Assembly (NCBI RefSeq): GCF_013409625.1
Contig: NZ_JACCBF010000001.1
Coordinates: 1,925,001 to 1,989,000 of the forward strand
Source: Nocardioides kongjuensis
GTDB taxonomy: Bacteria; Actinomycetota; Actinomycetes; Propionibacteriales; Nocardioidaceae
Reading direction: 5' to 3'
Length of the DNA: 64,000 bases
Shown here: piece after piece, positions 38,098-46,666 of the stretch
How the letters are laid out: the number at the start of each line of letters is the position of its first letter
Numbering within the stretch: the first letter of the stretch is position 1
The notes under the pieces: generated by a model
Database searches by the model: none
What the model saw: only the letters and a program-made list of their open reading frames with translations
Told to the model about the DNA's origin: nothing
Translations under genes and position numbers: made by a program

Positions 38098-38130
38098 AGA
38101 ACGGGCGACCCGGAGGGGGTCACCCGTTCT
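38098..38130 (-). terminator. rpsO-pnp intergenic hairpin
   Basis: Arms AGAACGGGCGACCC (38098-38111) and GGGTCACCCGTTCT (38117-38130) pair over 14 bases with one G-U in the minus-strand RNA. It may terminate part of rpsO transcription or be a processing site ahead of pnp. Confidence 0.6.
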
Positions 38131-38229
38131 TGAGTATTTCCGTCGCCCGGCGCGTGCGGCTCCAAGGCGCGGGCCCGAAGGCGGCCTTCAAGCGGAGCGG
38201 GCCGTCGAGGGCCCGCAACGCCGGAGACG

Positions 38230-38247
38230 CTCCGCCGGGCGGCGGAG
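38230..38247 (-). terminator. small hairpin directly after rpsO
   Basis: CTCCGCC, loop GGGC, GGCGGAG, starting two bases past the rpsO stop codon. Candidate attenuator. Confidence 0.4.
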
Positions 38248-38248
38248 A

Positions 38249-38524
38249 TCAGCGACGCAGGCCGAGGCGCTCGACGATGGAGCGGTAGCGCTCGATCTCG
38301 GTCTTCTTCAGGTAGTTGAGGAGACGGCGGCGCTGGCCGACGAGCAGGAGCAGGCCACGACGGCTGTGGTGGTCGTGCTTGTGCTGCTTGAGGTGCTCGG
38401 TCAGGTGGCTGATGCGGTGCGAGAGCAGCGCGATCTGCACCTCGGGCGAACCGGTGTCACCCTCGGTCGTGGCGTACTCGGCGATGATCTTCTTCTTGGT
38501 CTCAGCGTCGGTACCGACTGCCAT
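38249..38524 (-). CDS. rpsO: 30S ribosomal protein S15
   Basis: Ribosomal protein that binds the three-way junction of 16S rRNA. 91 residues, close to the usual 89, with the family signature [19 protein letters not shown] followed by [22 protein letters not shown] at 38522-38524 has AAGGAG six bases upstream. A -10-like TAGCCT far upstream leaves a leader of about 85 bases, suitable for S15 autoregulation. Confidence 0.97.
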   Translation of the reverse strand: MAVGTDAETKKKIIAEYATTEGDTGSPEVQIALLSHRISHLTEHLKQHKHDHHSRRGLLLLVGQRRRLLNYLKKTEIERYRSIVERLGLRR

Positions 38525-38613
38525 GGGAACTCCTTGTTCGCTCGTTGCGCGGCGCCCCAGCCTGAAATCCTGGAGCTCTCTTGATCCGCGGCCGTTCTGA
38601 CGGCAACCGCACA

Positions 38614-38619
38614 AGGCTA
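38614..38619 (-). promoter_or_regulatory. putative -10 box of rpsO-pnp
   Basis: TAGCCT on the minus strand, about 90 bases before the rpsO ATG. The intervening G/C-rich leader could hold the S15 autoregulatory structure. Confidence 0.45.
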
Positions 38620-38665
38620 ACAGCGGGCATCACGCGCGACCGAATCGCTGTGCGACGATGCCGAC

Positions 38666-40795
38666 GTGGAGACACGACGGGTCGACCAGCGAGTGGGCGT
38701 GTGCAACCTGTGCGAGGCCACGTGCGGCCTGCTGCTGACCATCGAGGACGGCGTCGTGACCGGCGTTCGCGGCAACCCCGACGATCCGCTCTCACGCGGC
38801 CACATCTGTCCCAAGGGCGTGGCGATCGGCGACGTCCACGCCGATCCGGACCGCCTGCGTCGTCCCGTGCGCCGGATCGGCCGCGGCGAGGACGCGCGCT
38901 GGGAGGAGATCGGCTGGGACGAGGCGCTGGACCTGGTCGCCGACGGCCTCGCGCGGACGGTCGACGAGCACGGCGAGGACGCGCTGGCGATCTACCTCGG
39001 CAACCCCAACGTGCACAGCCTCGGCTCGATGACCCACGGGGTCGCGCTGGCGCAGTCGTTCCGCACGCGCAACAAGTTCAGCGCGACCTCGGTCGACCAG
39101 CTCCCCCACCAGGTGCTCGGCCACCTGCTCTACGGCCACCAGCTGCTGCTGCCCGTGCCCGACATCGACCGCACGTCCTACTTCCTCGTGCTCGGCGCCA
39201 ACCCGATGGCGTCCAACGGCTCCCTGATGACCGTCCCGGACTTCCCCGGCCGGCTGCGCGAGCTGCGGGCGCGTGGCGGACGGATGGTCGTCCTCGACCC
39301 ACGGCGCACCGAGACCGCGAAGGTCGCCGACGAGCACCACTTCGTCCGGCCCGGCACCGATGCCTGGGTGCTGCTGGCCCTGCTGCACGTGCTGTTCACC
39401 GAGGGGCTGACCCGGGTGCCGGCGTACGTCGACGGGCTGGCGGCCGTCGAGGACCTGGTCGCCGGCTTCACCCCCGAGCTCGCCGAGCAGGCCAGCGGGG
39501 TGCCGGCCGACGAGATCCGCAGGATCGCGCGGGACTTCGCGGCCGCGGACGGCGCGGCGGCGTACGGCCGGATCGGGGTGTCGACCCAGGAGTTCGGGAC
39601 GGTCTGCCAGTGGGCCGTGCAGGTGCTCAACCTCGTCACCGGCAACCTGGACCGCGAGGGCGGGGTGCTGTTCACCAACCCGGCGATCGACGCGGTCGGG
39701 CGCGGGCTGATCGGACGCGGGCACCACGACCGCTACCGCTCCCGGGTACGACAGGCGCCCGAGTTCGGCGGCGAGCTGCCCGTCGCCGTGCTGCGCGAGG
39801 AGATCGAGACGCCCGGCGAGGGCCAGGTCCGGGCACTGCTGACGGTCGCCGGCAACCCGGTGCTCTCGACGCCCGACGGCGCCGCACTGGACCGGGCGAT
39901 CGCGGGCCTCGACTTCTACGCCGCGGTCGACATCTACCTCAACGAGACCACCCGGCACGCCGACGTCGTCCTGCCCCCGACGACGCTGCTCGAGCGCGAC
40001 CACTACGACCTGGTCTTCCACCTGCTCGCGGTGCGCAACACGGCCCGGTTCACGCCCGCGGTCTTCGCGAAGGGGCGCGACCAGCGCCACGACTGGGAGA
40101 TCTTCCGCGACCTCTACCTGCGGGTGACCCGGCGCCGGCGCCGGCGCCGCAAGCCGCCGCTCAAGCGTCGGATCGTCGCCGAGGCACGGATGCGGATGAG
40201 CCCGACGTTCCTGATCGGGATGCTGCTGCGCTCCGGCGGCTCGCAGACGACGCTGACCGAGCTGCGCAAGCACCCCGAGGGTGTCGACCTCGGCCCGCTG
40301 CGCGCCGGGCAGCTGCCCGGCCGCCTGCGGACGCGCAGCGGGCGGATCGAGGCACTGCCGGACATCGTGGCCGGGGACGTCGCGCGGCTCCGCGAGCGTG
40401 CACTGCCGGTCGACGGCGAGCTGCTCCTCATCGGCCGCCGGCACCAGCGCGACTGCAACTCGTGGATGCACAACACCGACCGGCTCACTCGCGGCAAGGC
40501 CCGCCACCAGCTGCTGATGCACCCTGCCGACCTCGCCTCGCGCAGCCTGAGCGACGGCTCCGTGGTCACCGTGCGCTCGCGGGTCGGCGAGGTGCAGGTC
40601 GAGGTGGCGGCGACCGAGGACGTGATGCCGGGCGTGGTGTCGCTCCCCCACGGCTACGGGCACGGCCGCGCCGGCGCCCGCCTGGGCGTGGCGGCCGGCG
40701 TCGCCGGGGTGTCGATCAACGACCTGACCGACCCCGAGCGGCTCGACGTGTCGGGCAACGCCGCGCTCTCCGGCGTACCCGTCACCGTTTCCTAG
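38666..40795 (+). CDS. molybdopterin oxidoreductase with N-terminal 4Fe-4S site
   Basis: Mo-bisMGD enzyme of the DMSO-reductase/formate-dehydrogenase superfamily, 709 residues. The N-terminal cluster ligands are C13, C16, C20 and C48 (CNLCEATCG and GHICPKG). Cofactor-binding stretches include LGANPMASNGS near 173-183, DPRRTETAKVADEH and the C-terminal HNTDRLTRGKARHQLLMHPADL. A Ser in ATSVDQL is a candidate Mo ligand; no Cys or Sec is present at that place. An Arg-run (VTRRRRRRRK) near 485 interrupts the third domain. No Tat signal, so probably cytoplasmic. Substrate and partner subunits unknown. GTG start; the ArfB-like gene follows with a one-base overlap. Confidence 0.85.
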   Translation: METRRVDQRVGVCNLCEATCGLLLTIEDGVVTGVRGNPDDPLSRGHICPKGVAIGDVHADPDRLRRPVRRIGRGEDARWEEIGWDEALDLVADGLARTVDEHGEDALAIYLGNPNVHSLGSMTHGVALAQSFRTRNKFSATSVDQLPHQVLGHLLYGHQLLLPVPDIDRTSYFLVLGANPMASNGSLMTVPDFPGRLRELRARGGRMVVLDPRRTETAKVADEHHFVRPGTDAWVLLALLHVLFTEGLTRVPAYVDGLAAVEDLVAGFTPELAEQASGVPADEIRRIARDFAAADGAAAYGRIGVSTQEFGTVCQWAVQVLNLVTGNLDREGGVLFTNPAIDAVGRGLIGRGHHDRYRSRVRQAPEFGGELPVAVLREEIETPGEGQVRALLTVAGNPVLSTPDGAALDRAIAGLDFYAAVDIYLNETTRHADVVLPPTTLLERDHYDLVFHLLAVRNTARFTPAVFAKGRDQRHDWEIFRDLYLRVTRRRRRRRKPPLKRRIVAEARMRMSPTFLIGMLLRSGGSQTTLTELRKHPEGVDLGPLRAGQLPGRLRTRSGRIEALPDIVAGDVARLRERALPVDGELLLIGRRHQRDCNSWMHNTDRLTRGKARHQLLMHPADLASRSLSDGSVVTVRSRVGEVQVEVAATEDVMPGVVSLPHGYGHGRAGARLGVAAGVAGVSINDLTDPERLDVSGNAALSGVPVTVS

Positions 40796-41217
40796 TGGAC
40801 CTCGACGTTCCGCGCGGGCCGGGCCTGCCGGCCGGGCTGGTCATCCCCGACACCGAGCTGGTCGAGCGGTTCTCCCGCTCCCCCGGCCCCGGCGGCCAGT
40901 CCGTCAACACCACGGACAGCCGGGTCGAGCTCGCCTGGGATCCCACCACCTCGACCGTGCTCACCGACGCGCAGCGCGCGCGGCTGCTGACGCGCACCGA
41001 CGGACCGATCGTCGCGGTCGCCCACGAGCACCGCTCGCAGCACCGCAACCGGGTGGCCGCCCGCGAGCGCCTCGCAGCGCGGGTGCGCGAGCTGCTCGCG
41101 CCGCCCCCGCCGACGAGGCGGGCCACGAAGCCCACGCGTGGCTCGAAGGAGCGCCGGCTCGACGCGAAGCGCCGCCGCGGCGAGACCAAGCAGCTGCGCG
41201 GCCGCGTCCAGGACTAG
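40795..41217 (+). CDS. arfB: ArfB-like peptidyl-tRNA hydrolase (GGQ protein)
   Basis: Ribosome-rescue factor of 140 residues with the release-factor domain: SPGPGGQSVNTTDSRVEL near 30-47 contains the GGQ that hydrolyses peptidyl-tRNA. The C-terminus is strongly basic (RRATKPTRGSKERRLDAKRRR), the part that enters the empty mRNA channel in ArfB. GTG shares one base with the stop of the molybdenum enzyme gene. Its last four bases overlap the end of the convergent oxidoreductase. Confidence 0.88.
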   Translation: MDLDVPRGPGLPAGLVIPDTELVERFSRSPGPGGQSVNTTDSRVELAWDPTTSTVLTDAQRARLLTRTDGPIVAVAHEHRSQHRNRVAARERLAARVRELLAPPPPTRRATKPTRGSKERRLDAKRRRGETKQLRGRVQD

Positions 41218-42395
41218 GACACCAGCACCGGGTGTCGCACGACGGCGTCGAAGAAGTACCCGTTGGGGTTGTAGGCCGCCACGTCGGGCTGGGTGCGCCC
41301 GTGCAGGTCGGTCGCCCGGGCGAGCAGCTCGTGCCGCCCCACCTCAGGGGCGTGCCAGGTGTGCGCCCACCGGGTCCAGCCGTGGCCCTCGGCCCGCGGA
41401 CCGGGCGCGGGACGCAGCCGGGCAGCCGTCCACGTCGTACCCCCGTCGGTGCTGACCTCGACCCGGGCGATCGGCGCGGCGCCCGACCACGACCGCCCGG
41501 TGAGGACCGCCGTGCGGCCGGCCGGGATGGTCGCGTCCCACGGGAGCTCCCATGCCGAGCGCACGGGGTTCGCGCCGAGCGGACCGCCGATGTTGTACCA
41601 GCGGGTGTTCCACGGCGAGGTCAGCTCGGTGGTCGACACCTCGAGCTCGCCCAGCCACTTGATGCTCGCGATGCCCACCCAGCCGGGGAGCACGAGCCGC
41701 AGGGGGAAGCCGTGGTCCGGGAGCAGCGGCTCGCCGTTCGCCCCCCACGCGAGCAGTGCGTCGTCGAGCGCCTTGGCGATCGGGAACGGGCGGCGCACGT
41801 GGCCGAGGTTCTGGCCCTTGTCGACGTACTCGTCGTCGAGCCCGACGCCTTGCACCGACACGGCGTCGGGGCGCAGGCCGGCCCAGCGCAGCACGTCGCG
41901 CAGCCGCACGCCCTGCCAGGTCACCGTGCCGACGGCACCGAGCGTCCACGCAGTGCCGGCCGCCTTGGTGCCCTGCTGGGTGTCGAAGAAGCTGCGGCCG
42001 TTGCCGGTGCACTCGTGGACCGAGGTGACCTCGACGGTCCGGAACCGGCGCTGCAGGTCGGCCAGGCTCAGCGTCACGCCGGCGGCGTCGTCGAGGCCGT
42101 CGCCGTGCACCCGCAGCCGGTACGACGCCGCGTCGACCTGCGGCGTGCGGGTGTGGTTGCGCACGAACAGCCGGGACTGCGGCGTGAGGTAGCGGTGCGG
42201 GTCGACCGACTCCCAGCGCGTCTCGGCATTGGTGCCGTAGTCGATGAACGCCTCGGCGGGCAACGGCTTGAGGATCGCCGGCGCCCCGGCCGTGGCGCGG
42301 GAGGCGAGCGGTCCGAGCTGACCGAGCGTGGCGCCGGCCAGTCCGGCAGCAGGCAGGCCGAGGACGGCACGGCGACGCATGCGGTTCGGGGTCAT
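41214..42395 (-). CDS. sulfite-oxidase-type molybdenum oxidoreductase, Tat-exported
   Basis: Mono-pterin molybdenum enzyme of 393 residues. A Tat signal (RMRRRAVLGLPAAGLAG) leads the precursor. The Mo-binding domain has the ligand cysteine in HECTGNGRSFF near residue 130 and GVGLDDEYV; the C-terminal Ig-like dimerisation domain carries EVSTDGGTTWTAARL near 320. It lacks a heme or membrane domain, so an external electron acceptor is required. Close relatives include sulfite oxidase and nitrate-reductase-like proteins; the substrate is not decided by sequence. ATG at 42393-42395 behind a TAATGT box inside an inverted repeat. Confidence 0.9.
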   Translation of the reverse strand: MTPNRMRRRAVLGLPAAGLAGATLGQLGPLASRATAGAPAILKPLPAEAFIDYGTNAETRWESVDPHRYLTPQSRLFVRNHTRTPQVDAASYRLRVHGDGLDDAAGVTLSLADLQRRFRTVEVTSVHECTGNGRSFFDTQQGTKAAGTAWTLGAVGTVTWQGVRLRDVLRWAGLRPDAVSVQGVGLDDEYVDKGQNLGHVRRPFPIAKALDDALLAWGANGEPLLPDHGFPLRLVLPGWVGIASIKWLGELEVSTTELTSPWNTRWYNIGGPLGANPVRSAWELPWDATIPAGRTAVLTGRSWSGAAPIARVEVSTDGGTTWTAARLRPAPGPRAEGHGWTRWAHTWHAPEVGRHELLARATDLHGRTQPDVAAYNPNGYFFDAVVRHPVLVS

Positions 42396-42402
42396 GACCC
42401 CG

Positions 42403-42408
42403 ACATTA
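42403..42408 (-). promoter_or_regulatory. leaderless promoter of the sulfite-oxidase-like gene
   Basis: TAATGT on the minus strand, seven bases before ATG at 42395. Confidence 0.5.
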
Positions 42409-42420
42409 ACATGAGTTAAT
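42405..42420. promoter_or_regulatory. inverted repeat over the sulfite-oxidase-like promoter
   Basis: ATTAAC, spacer ATGA, GTTAAT: perfect six-base arms covering the -10 box. A candidate operator, for instance for a MarR-type regulator. Confidence 0.4.
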
Positions 42421-42423
42421 CAC

Positions 42424-42436
42424 TGCACTTAGTGCA
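42424..42436. repeat. palindrome TGCACT-T-AGTGCA
   Basis: Perfect six-base arms around one T, spanning the stop codon of the nucleoside hydrolase and three bases from the preceding inverted repeat. Function unknown. Confidence 0.4.
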
Positions 42437-43210
42437 TTTGGCGGCCGAGTGTCGCTGTGAGCAGCTCGAGGTAGCGAGCCCGGTCGGCCGCGACCGCCAC
42501 CGCGACCCGTCCACGCTCCTCGTCGACCTCGGCAGCGAACCGGGTGGCGCCGTAGGTCGTCGGGTCGGTGCACTCCACCCGCACCGCCGCCCGCAACGTG
42601 GTGAGCAGGCCCGGGTCGAGCAGCGCCGCGACCGCGAGCGGGTCGTGCACGCGCGCTCCGCGGTCGAGCCGGCTCGCCGCGAGGTCCGCGGCAGCGCGAG
42701 CGGCCGGCGTGCCGAGGCGTCGCCACCGCTGCGGGGCCGCATCGTCCAAGGCCGCCGCGGCCGTGGCGTCGGCGGTCACCAGCAGCACGTCCCGGAAGGG
42801 CGCGGCGAGCACGGCGGCGGCTGCCCGCGGGGCGGACCAGACGTTGCGGTCGGCGTACGGCGTCACGCCGGGCTCTCGGTGCGTCCCGCCGAGCACCACC
42901 AGCCGGGCGAGGAGCCGGTGAGCGACCGGTCGGCCGCCAGCGCCGCGGCCAGGTTGGTCAGCGGGCCGGTGGTCACGAGCGCCACCGGTGCCGACGACTC
43001 GGCCAGCGTCGAGAGCAGCCACGACGTGCCGGCGTGCACGTCGACGTCGACACCGCCCTGCGCGACCATCCCCCGCACGGTGGCCGCCTCCTCCTCGCTC
43101 GCCGTGGAGACGCCGAGCAGGTCGAGGCCCGGGTGGATCGCGGCGAGCAGGATCGCGATGGCGTCGTCGGTCTCGGCGTCAGTGTCGATGACCACCGGGA
43201 CGGGAGTCAC
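42429..43210 (-). pseudogene. nucleoside hydrolase broken by a one-base frameshift
   Basis: Family member of the inosine-uridine nucleoside hydrolases, which split nucleosides into base and ribose. The first part (GTG at 43210, to about 42920) has DTDAETDD, matching the calcium-binding DxDxxxDD, and TTGPLTNLAAAL; the rest, in another frame, has RLVVLGGTHREPG, DRNVWSAPRAAA and RVHDPLAVAALLDP, the His-Asp of the active site. One extra G near 42915-42916 would join the two into 261 residues, still shorter than the usual 300 or so. As read, translation stops after 115 residues. A sequencing or assembly error cannot be excluded. The start overlaps the preceding stop. Confidence 0.8.
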
Positions 43211-44226
43211 GCCAGGTCCTCGTCGCGGTCCTCGTCACGCAGCGAGCGGTAGGCCACCCGGGCGCTCACCGCCCGCTCGAGCTCGCGGATCACCACGGAG
43301 AAGAACTGCCGGCGGTAGAGCTCGTCGGTGACGGCGTACACGGTGAAGTAGAGCCCGCTGAACGCGGCGAGGAAGGTCGAGACCCGTAGCAGCTCGAGGC
43401 TGAGGCGCTGGCCGAACAGGTGCCCGAGCGGTCCGTCCAGGGCGTGCACCGGGTGCGCGAGCCACAGCTGCAGGACCTCCGGCTCCATCGCGACCAGGCC
43501 GAAGACGATGAAGAACGCGAACACCGCGAGCGCGAGCAGCAGCACCTGCACGGCCTGGGCGACGAGCAGGACGAGCACCAGGTTGGCCTTCTGCAGCCCG
43601 CTGACCTCGGCGTCGACGGCGCCGACCCGGTCGACCCGGGCGGCGATGCGGCGAGCGGCAGGCTCGAGCGGGGTGCCCGTGCACGCCTCGATGAGCTGGG
43701 CCGCCTCGACCTCGTCGTCGACGCTGTCGAGCTCCTCGGGCAGCCGGGTGAGCAGGAAGCCGACCGCGATGGCGGCGAACAGCAGCACCGTCACCCAGAG
43801 CACGCCACCGTCCAGGCTCGCCGCGACCTGCCACACCTCGGTGTTGATGAACAGGAACGTGATGAACAGCAGCAGCAGCGGCAACGCCCGGGTGACGAGG
43901 GGCAGCATCAGCCCCATCGAGCGGAACGTGCGCCGGATCGCCCAGCCCACGATCAGCCAGGCGCGGAGCACCGCGACGGCGTACACCGCGAGCACGACCC
44001 CGAAGACCGTCAGCGCGGCGCCGAGCGCGGAGGCGACACCGAGCCAGGCGCCCGTGACCAGGCCGGCCACCGCGGCGACCACGACCGCCACGGCCAGGGC
44101 CGGGACCAGGCGCGGCCGGCGCAGGCCGCGAGCGACCGCGGCGCGGTAGTCGTCGACGAAGTACGGCAGCCCGTGCTCGACGAACCACCGCTCGGCGGCG
44201 GCGACGTCGTCCCGCGTCCCGGTCAC
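43207..44226 (-). CDS. integral membrane protein of unknown function
   Basis: A 339-residue protein I do not recognise. It has a soluble N-terminus of about 38 residues, two membrane segments (about 42-60 and 65-90), two more near 109-128 and 140-158, a central charged domain (about 160-215), and further hydrophobic segments near 217-250 and 285-306. There is no signal peptide. The GTG start is 19 bases before the end of ribF, and its stop overlaps the nucleoside hydrolase start (GTGA). Codon use matches its neighbours. Confidence 0.75.
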   Translation of the reverse strand: MTGTRDDVAAAERWFVEHGLPYFVDDYRAAVARGLRRPRLVPALAVAVVVAAVAGLVTGAWLGVASALGAALTVFGVVLAVYAVAVLRAWLIVGWAIRRTFRSMGLMLPLVTRALPLLLLFITFLFINTEVWQVAASLDGGVLWVTVLLFAAIAVGFLLTRLPEELDSVDDEVEAAQLIEACTGTPLEPAARRIAARVDRVGAVDAEVSGLQKANLVLVLLVAQAVQVLLLALAVFAFFIVFGLVAMEPEVLQLWLAHPVHALDGPLGHLFGQRLSLELLRVSTFLAAFSGLYFTVYAVTDELYRRQFFSVVIRELERAVSARVAYRSLRDEDRDEDLA

Positions 44227-44245
44227 GACAGCCTCGTCCGCCCGC

Positions 44246-45205
44246 TCAGTCGGCCAGGATCGCCCGCGCCCGGTCGACGTCGTCGGCCATGGCGACGAGC
44301 AGGTCGTCGATCGAGTCGAAGCGGGTCATGCCGCGAAGCCGCTCGACGAAGGCGACCTCGACCTCGCGGCCGTAGAGGTCGAGGTCGGTGCGGTCGAGGA
44401 CGTAGGACTCGACACGACGCTCGCGCTCGCCGGCGAAGGTCGGGTTGGTCCCGACGCTGATCGCGGCGGGGTGGGTCGAGCCGGCGAGGGGCCCGTCGTG
44501 CACGCTCAGCCGGCCGGCATACACGCCGTCGGCGGGGGCGGCGGCTCCGGGCCGGACCGGCACGTTGGCCGTCGGGAAGCCGAGCTCGCGGCCGCGCTTG
44601 TCGCCCTCGATCACCACGCCCGTGACGGTGAAGACCCGGCCGAGCGCCTCGGCGGCACCGGTGACGTCGCCCGCGGCGAGGCAGGTCCTCACGTAGGTCG
44701 ACGACCAGACCTGGGGGCCGCCGTCGAGGCTGACCTCCTCCAGGACGAAGTCGTGCTCGAGGCCCGCGGTGCGCAGCAGGTTGCAGTCGCCGGCGGCGCG
44801 GTTGCCGAAGCGGAAGTTCGCGCCCACCACGACCGCCTTGACGTGCAGGGTGTCGACCAGGATCCGGTCGATGAACTCCCCCGGCGTCCAGGCCGCGATC
44901 TCGCGGGAGAAGGGGATGACGAGGACGTCGTCGACGCCGGCCTCACCGAGCAGCCGCAACCGCTGGTCGATGGTGGTCAGCGTCGGCGGTGCGTGCTCGG
45001 GACGCAGCACCGCGATCGGGTGCGGGTCGAAGGTCACCGCGACGACGCCGTCGAGCGCCGCGTCGGCGCCGACCTCGGCCGCGACCTCCCGCGCCCGTCG
45101 TACGACGTGCTGGTGGCCCAGGTGCATGCCGTCGAAGTTCCCGATCGTCGCGACCGTGCGACCGAGGTCGTCGGGCACGTCGGAGAAGTCACGCCACACT
45201 CGCAC
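44246..45205 (-). CDS. ribF: bifunctional riboflavin kinase / FAD synthetase
   Basis: Makes FMN from riboflavin and then FAD. The 319-residue product has the N-terminal FAD synthetase domain with ATIGNFDGMHLGHQHVV near 17-33 and GANFRFGNRAAG, the ATP site, and the C-terminal riboflavin kinase domain with GDKRGRELGFPTANV near 201-215 and SVGTNPTF. GTG at 45205 is the usual start; a GTG two codons on is possible. It follows truB after 38 bases, the frequent truB-ribF order. Confidence 0.95.
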   Translation of the reverse strand: MRVWRDFSDVPDDLGRTVATIGNFDGMHLGHQHVVRRAREVAAEVGADAALDGVVAVTFDPHPIAVLRPEHAPPTLTTIDQRLRLLGEAGVDDVLVIPFSREIAAWTPGEFIDRILVDTLHVKAVVVGANFRFGNRAAGDCNLLRTAGLEHDFVLEEVSLDGGPQVWSSTYVRTCLAAGDVTGAAEALGRVFTVTGVVIEGDKRGRELGFPTANVPVRPGAAAPADGVYAGRLSVHDGPLAGSTHPAAISVGTNPTFAGERERRVESYVLDRTDLDLYGREVEVAFVERLRGMTRFDSIDDLLVAMADDVDRARAILAD

Positions 45206-45243
45206 GGCCGCAACTCTCCCACATCCGCCGGCGCGGGCCGACG

Positions 45244-46116
45244 TCAGCCGACGAAGACGGCCGCCGGGCGCGCCGCGCCACCCTCGGGACGGTAGAGCGC
45301 GAGGAACTCCCCGTCCGGCGCGAACACCCCGGTGAGCGTCTCGATGCCGAGCGGGAGCGGGCGGCCGTAGCGGACCGCCTGGGCCTGGTCGGCGTCGAGG
45401 TCGAGCGCCGGGAAGCTCGCCCGGGCGGCGTCGGCGAGGGGGGTGAGCGTGACCTGCTCGAGGTCGGTGACCGCTCCGTCGAGGGTGAACGGCCCGACCG
45501 CGGTACGACGCAGTGCGGTGAGGTGCCCGCCCACGCCGAGTGCGGCCCCCACGTCGCGCGCGATGGCCCGGATGTAGGTCCCGCTCGAGCACCGGACCGT
45601 GATGTCGACGTCGAGGAACTCCCCCACGACCCGCTGGTCGTGGACGGTCAGCTCGTGGACGGTCACCGGCCGGGCCTCGAGCTCGACCTCCTCACCGTCG
45701 CGCACCCGCTGGTAGGCGCGCTTGCCGTCGACCTTGATCGCGCTGACGGCGGTGGGGACCTGCAGGATCTCGCCGACCTGGGTGGCGAGCTGCGCCCGCA
45801 CGGCCTCGGGGTCGAGCCCGCCGGCCGGCATGGCGGCGACGAGCTCGCCCTCGGCGTCGTCCGTGGTGGTCGACATCCCGAGGCGGACCGTGGCGTCGTA
45901 CGCCTTCTCGGTGAGCATCAGGTGACCGAGCAGCCGGGTGGCGCGCTCGACGCCGAGCACCAGCACCCCGGTCGCCATCGGGTCGAGGGTGCCGGCGTGG
46001 CCGACCTTGCGGGTGCCGACCGCGCGTCGTACGCGGGACACGACGGCGTGCGACGTCATGCCGGCGGGCTTGTCGACCACGACCAGGCCCGACGGCACGA
46101 CGGGCTCGGCGACCAC
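45244..46116 (-). CDS. truB: tRNA pseudouridine synthase B
   Basis: Converts U55 of tRNAs to pseudouridine. 290 residues; the catalytic aspartate is in HAGTLDPMATGVL near 40-52, with LTEKAYDATVRLG and the RCSSGTYIRAIARDVG motif II block. A PUA-like C-terminal region contains the RYGRPLPLG stretch. GTG shares one base with the rbfA stop. Together with infB and rbfA it forms the conserved translation block. Confidence 0.95.
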   Translation of the reverse strand: MVAEPVVPSGLVVVDKPAGMTSHAVVSRVRRAVGTRKVGHAGTLDPMATGVLVLGVERATRLLGHLMLTEKAYDATVRLGMSTTTDDAEGELVAAMPAGGLDPEAVRAQLATQVGEILQVPTAVSAIKVDGKRAYQRVRDGEEVELEARPVTVHELTVHDQRVVGEFLDVDITVRCSSGTYIRAIARDVGAALGVGGHLTALRRTAVGPFTLDGAVTDLEQVTLTPLADAARASFPALDLDADQAQAVRYGRPLPLGIETLTGVFAPDGEFLALYRPEGGAARPAAVFVG

Positions 46117-46562
46117 TAGTCGTCCTCGGCCTCTTCGTCGACGACCTCGCGCGGCTTCTTGTACGGGTCGGCCTCACCTGCCGGCTGCGCACCCTCGCGG
46201 GCGGCGGCGACCGCCGCGTCGGCCGCGCGGGCCCGGGCCAGCACCTCGTCGAGGTGGCGGGCCGTCTCGGGGACGGCGTCGAGCTCGAAGGCGAGCGACG
46301 GCACGTGCCGCATGCCGAGCTGCTTGCCGACCTCCGAGCGGAGCACGCCCTTGGCCGACTCCAACGCCGCGGCACTCGCCTGCTGGTCGGCGTCCTCGCC
46401 CAGGACCGTGTAGTAGACGGTCGCGTTCTGCGCGTCGCCGGTGAGCCGGACCTCGGTCACGGTGACGAAGCCGAGGCGCGGGTCCTTGATCCGACGCTCG
46501 AGCATCTCGGCGACGATCACCTGGATCCGGTCGGCGATCTTGCGTACCCGCGGGCTGACCAT
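46116..46562 (-). CDS. rbfA: ribosome-binding factor A
   Basis: Small KH-fold factor needed for late 30S maturation and cold growth. 148 residues; the family start [18 protein letters not shown] and the strand [17 protein letters not shown] are present, with an extended acidic C-terminus ([10 protein letters not shown]). ATG at 46560-46562. It is separated from infB by 104 bases holding repeat units. Confidence 0.94.
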   Translation of the reverse strand: MVSPRVRKIADRIQVIVAEMLERRIKDPRLGFVTVTEVRLTGDAQNATVYYTVLGEDADQQASAAALESAKGVLRSEVGKQLGMRHVPSLAFELDAVPETARHLDEVLARARAADAAVAAAREGAQPAGEADPYKKPREVVDEEAEDD

Positions 46563-46580
46563 GGTCTGTTCCTTTCACCG

Positions 46581-46659
46581 CCCCGTCGCGAAAGTGCGCG
46601 GGAAACCGTCCGACCCGTCGCAAACGTGCCGCATGACGCGCACTTTTGCGACGGGTCGG
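46581..46659. repeat. REP-like palindromic repeat between infB and rbfA
   Basis: Two 20-base arms (46610-46629 and 46640-46659, core CCCGTCGCAAACGTGC) form an inverted repeat with one mismatch and a 10-base spacer. A third, partial copy, CCCCGTCGCGAAAGTGCGCG, lies at 46581-46600. Confidence 0.65.
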
Positions 46660-46666
46660 TGAGCCG

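Noticed and set aside
35965..38133. A long plus-strand open frame over pnp
   Set aside because: Antisense shadow of a complete polynucleotide phosphorylase gene; no start signal or family match.
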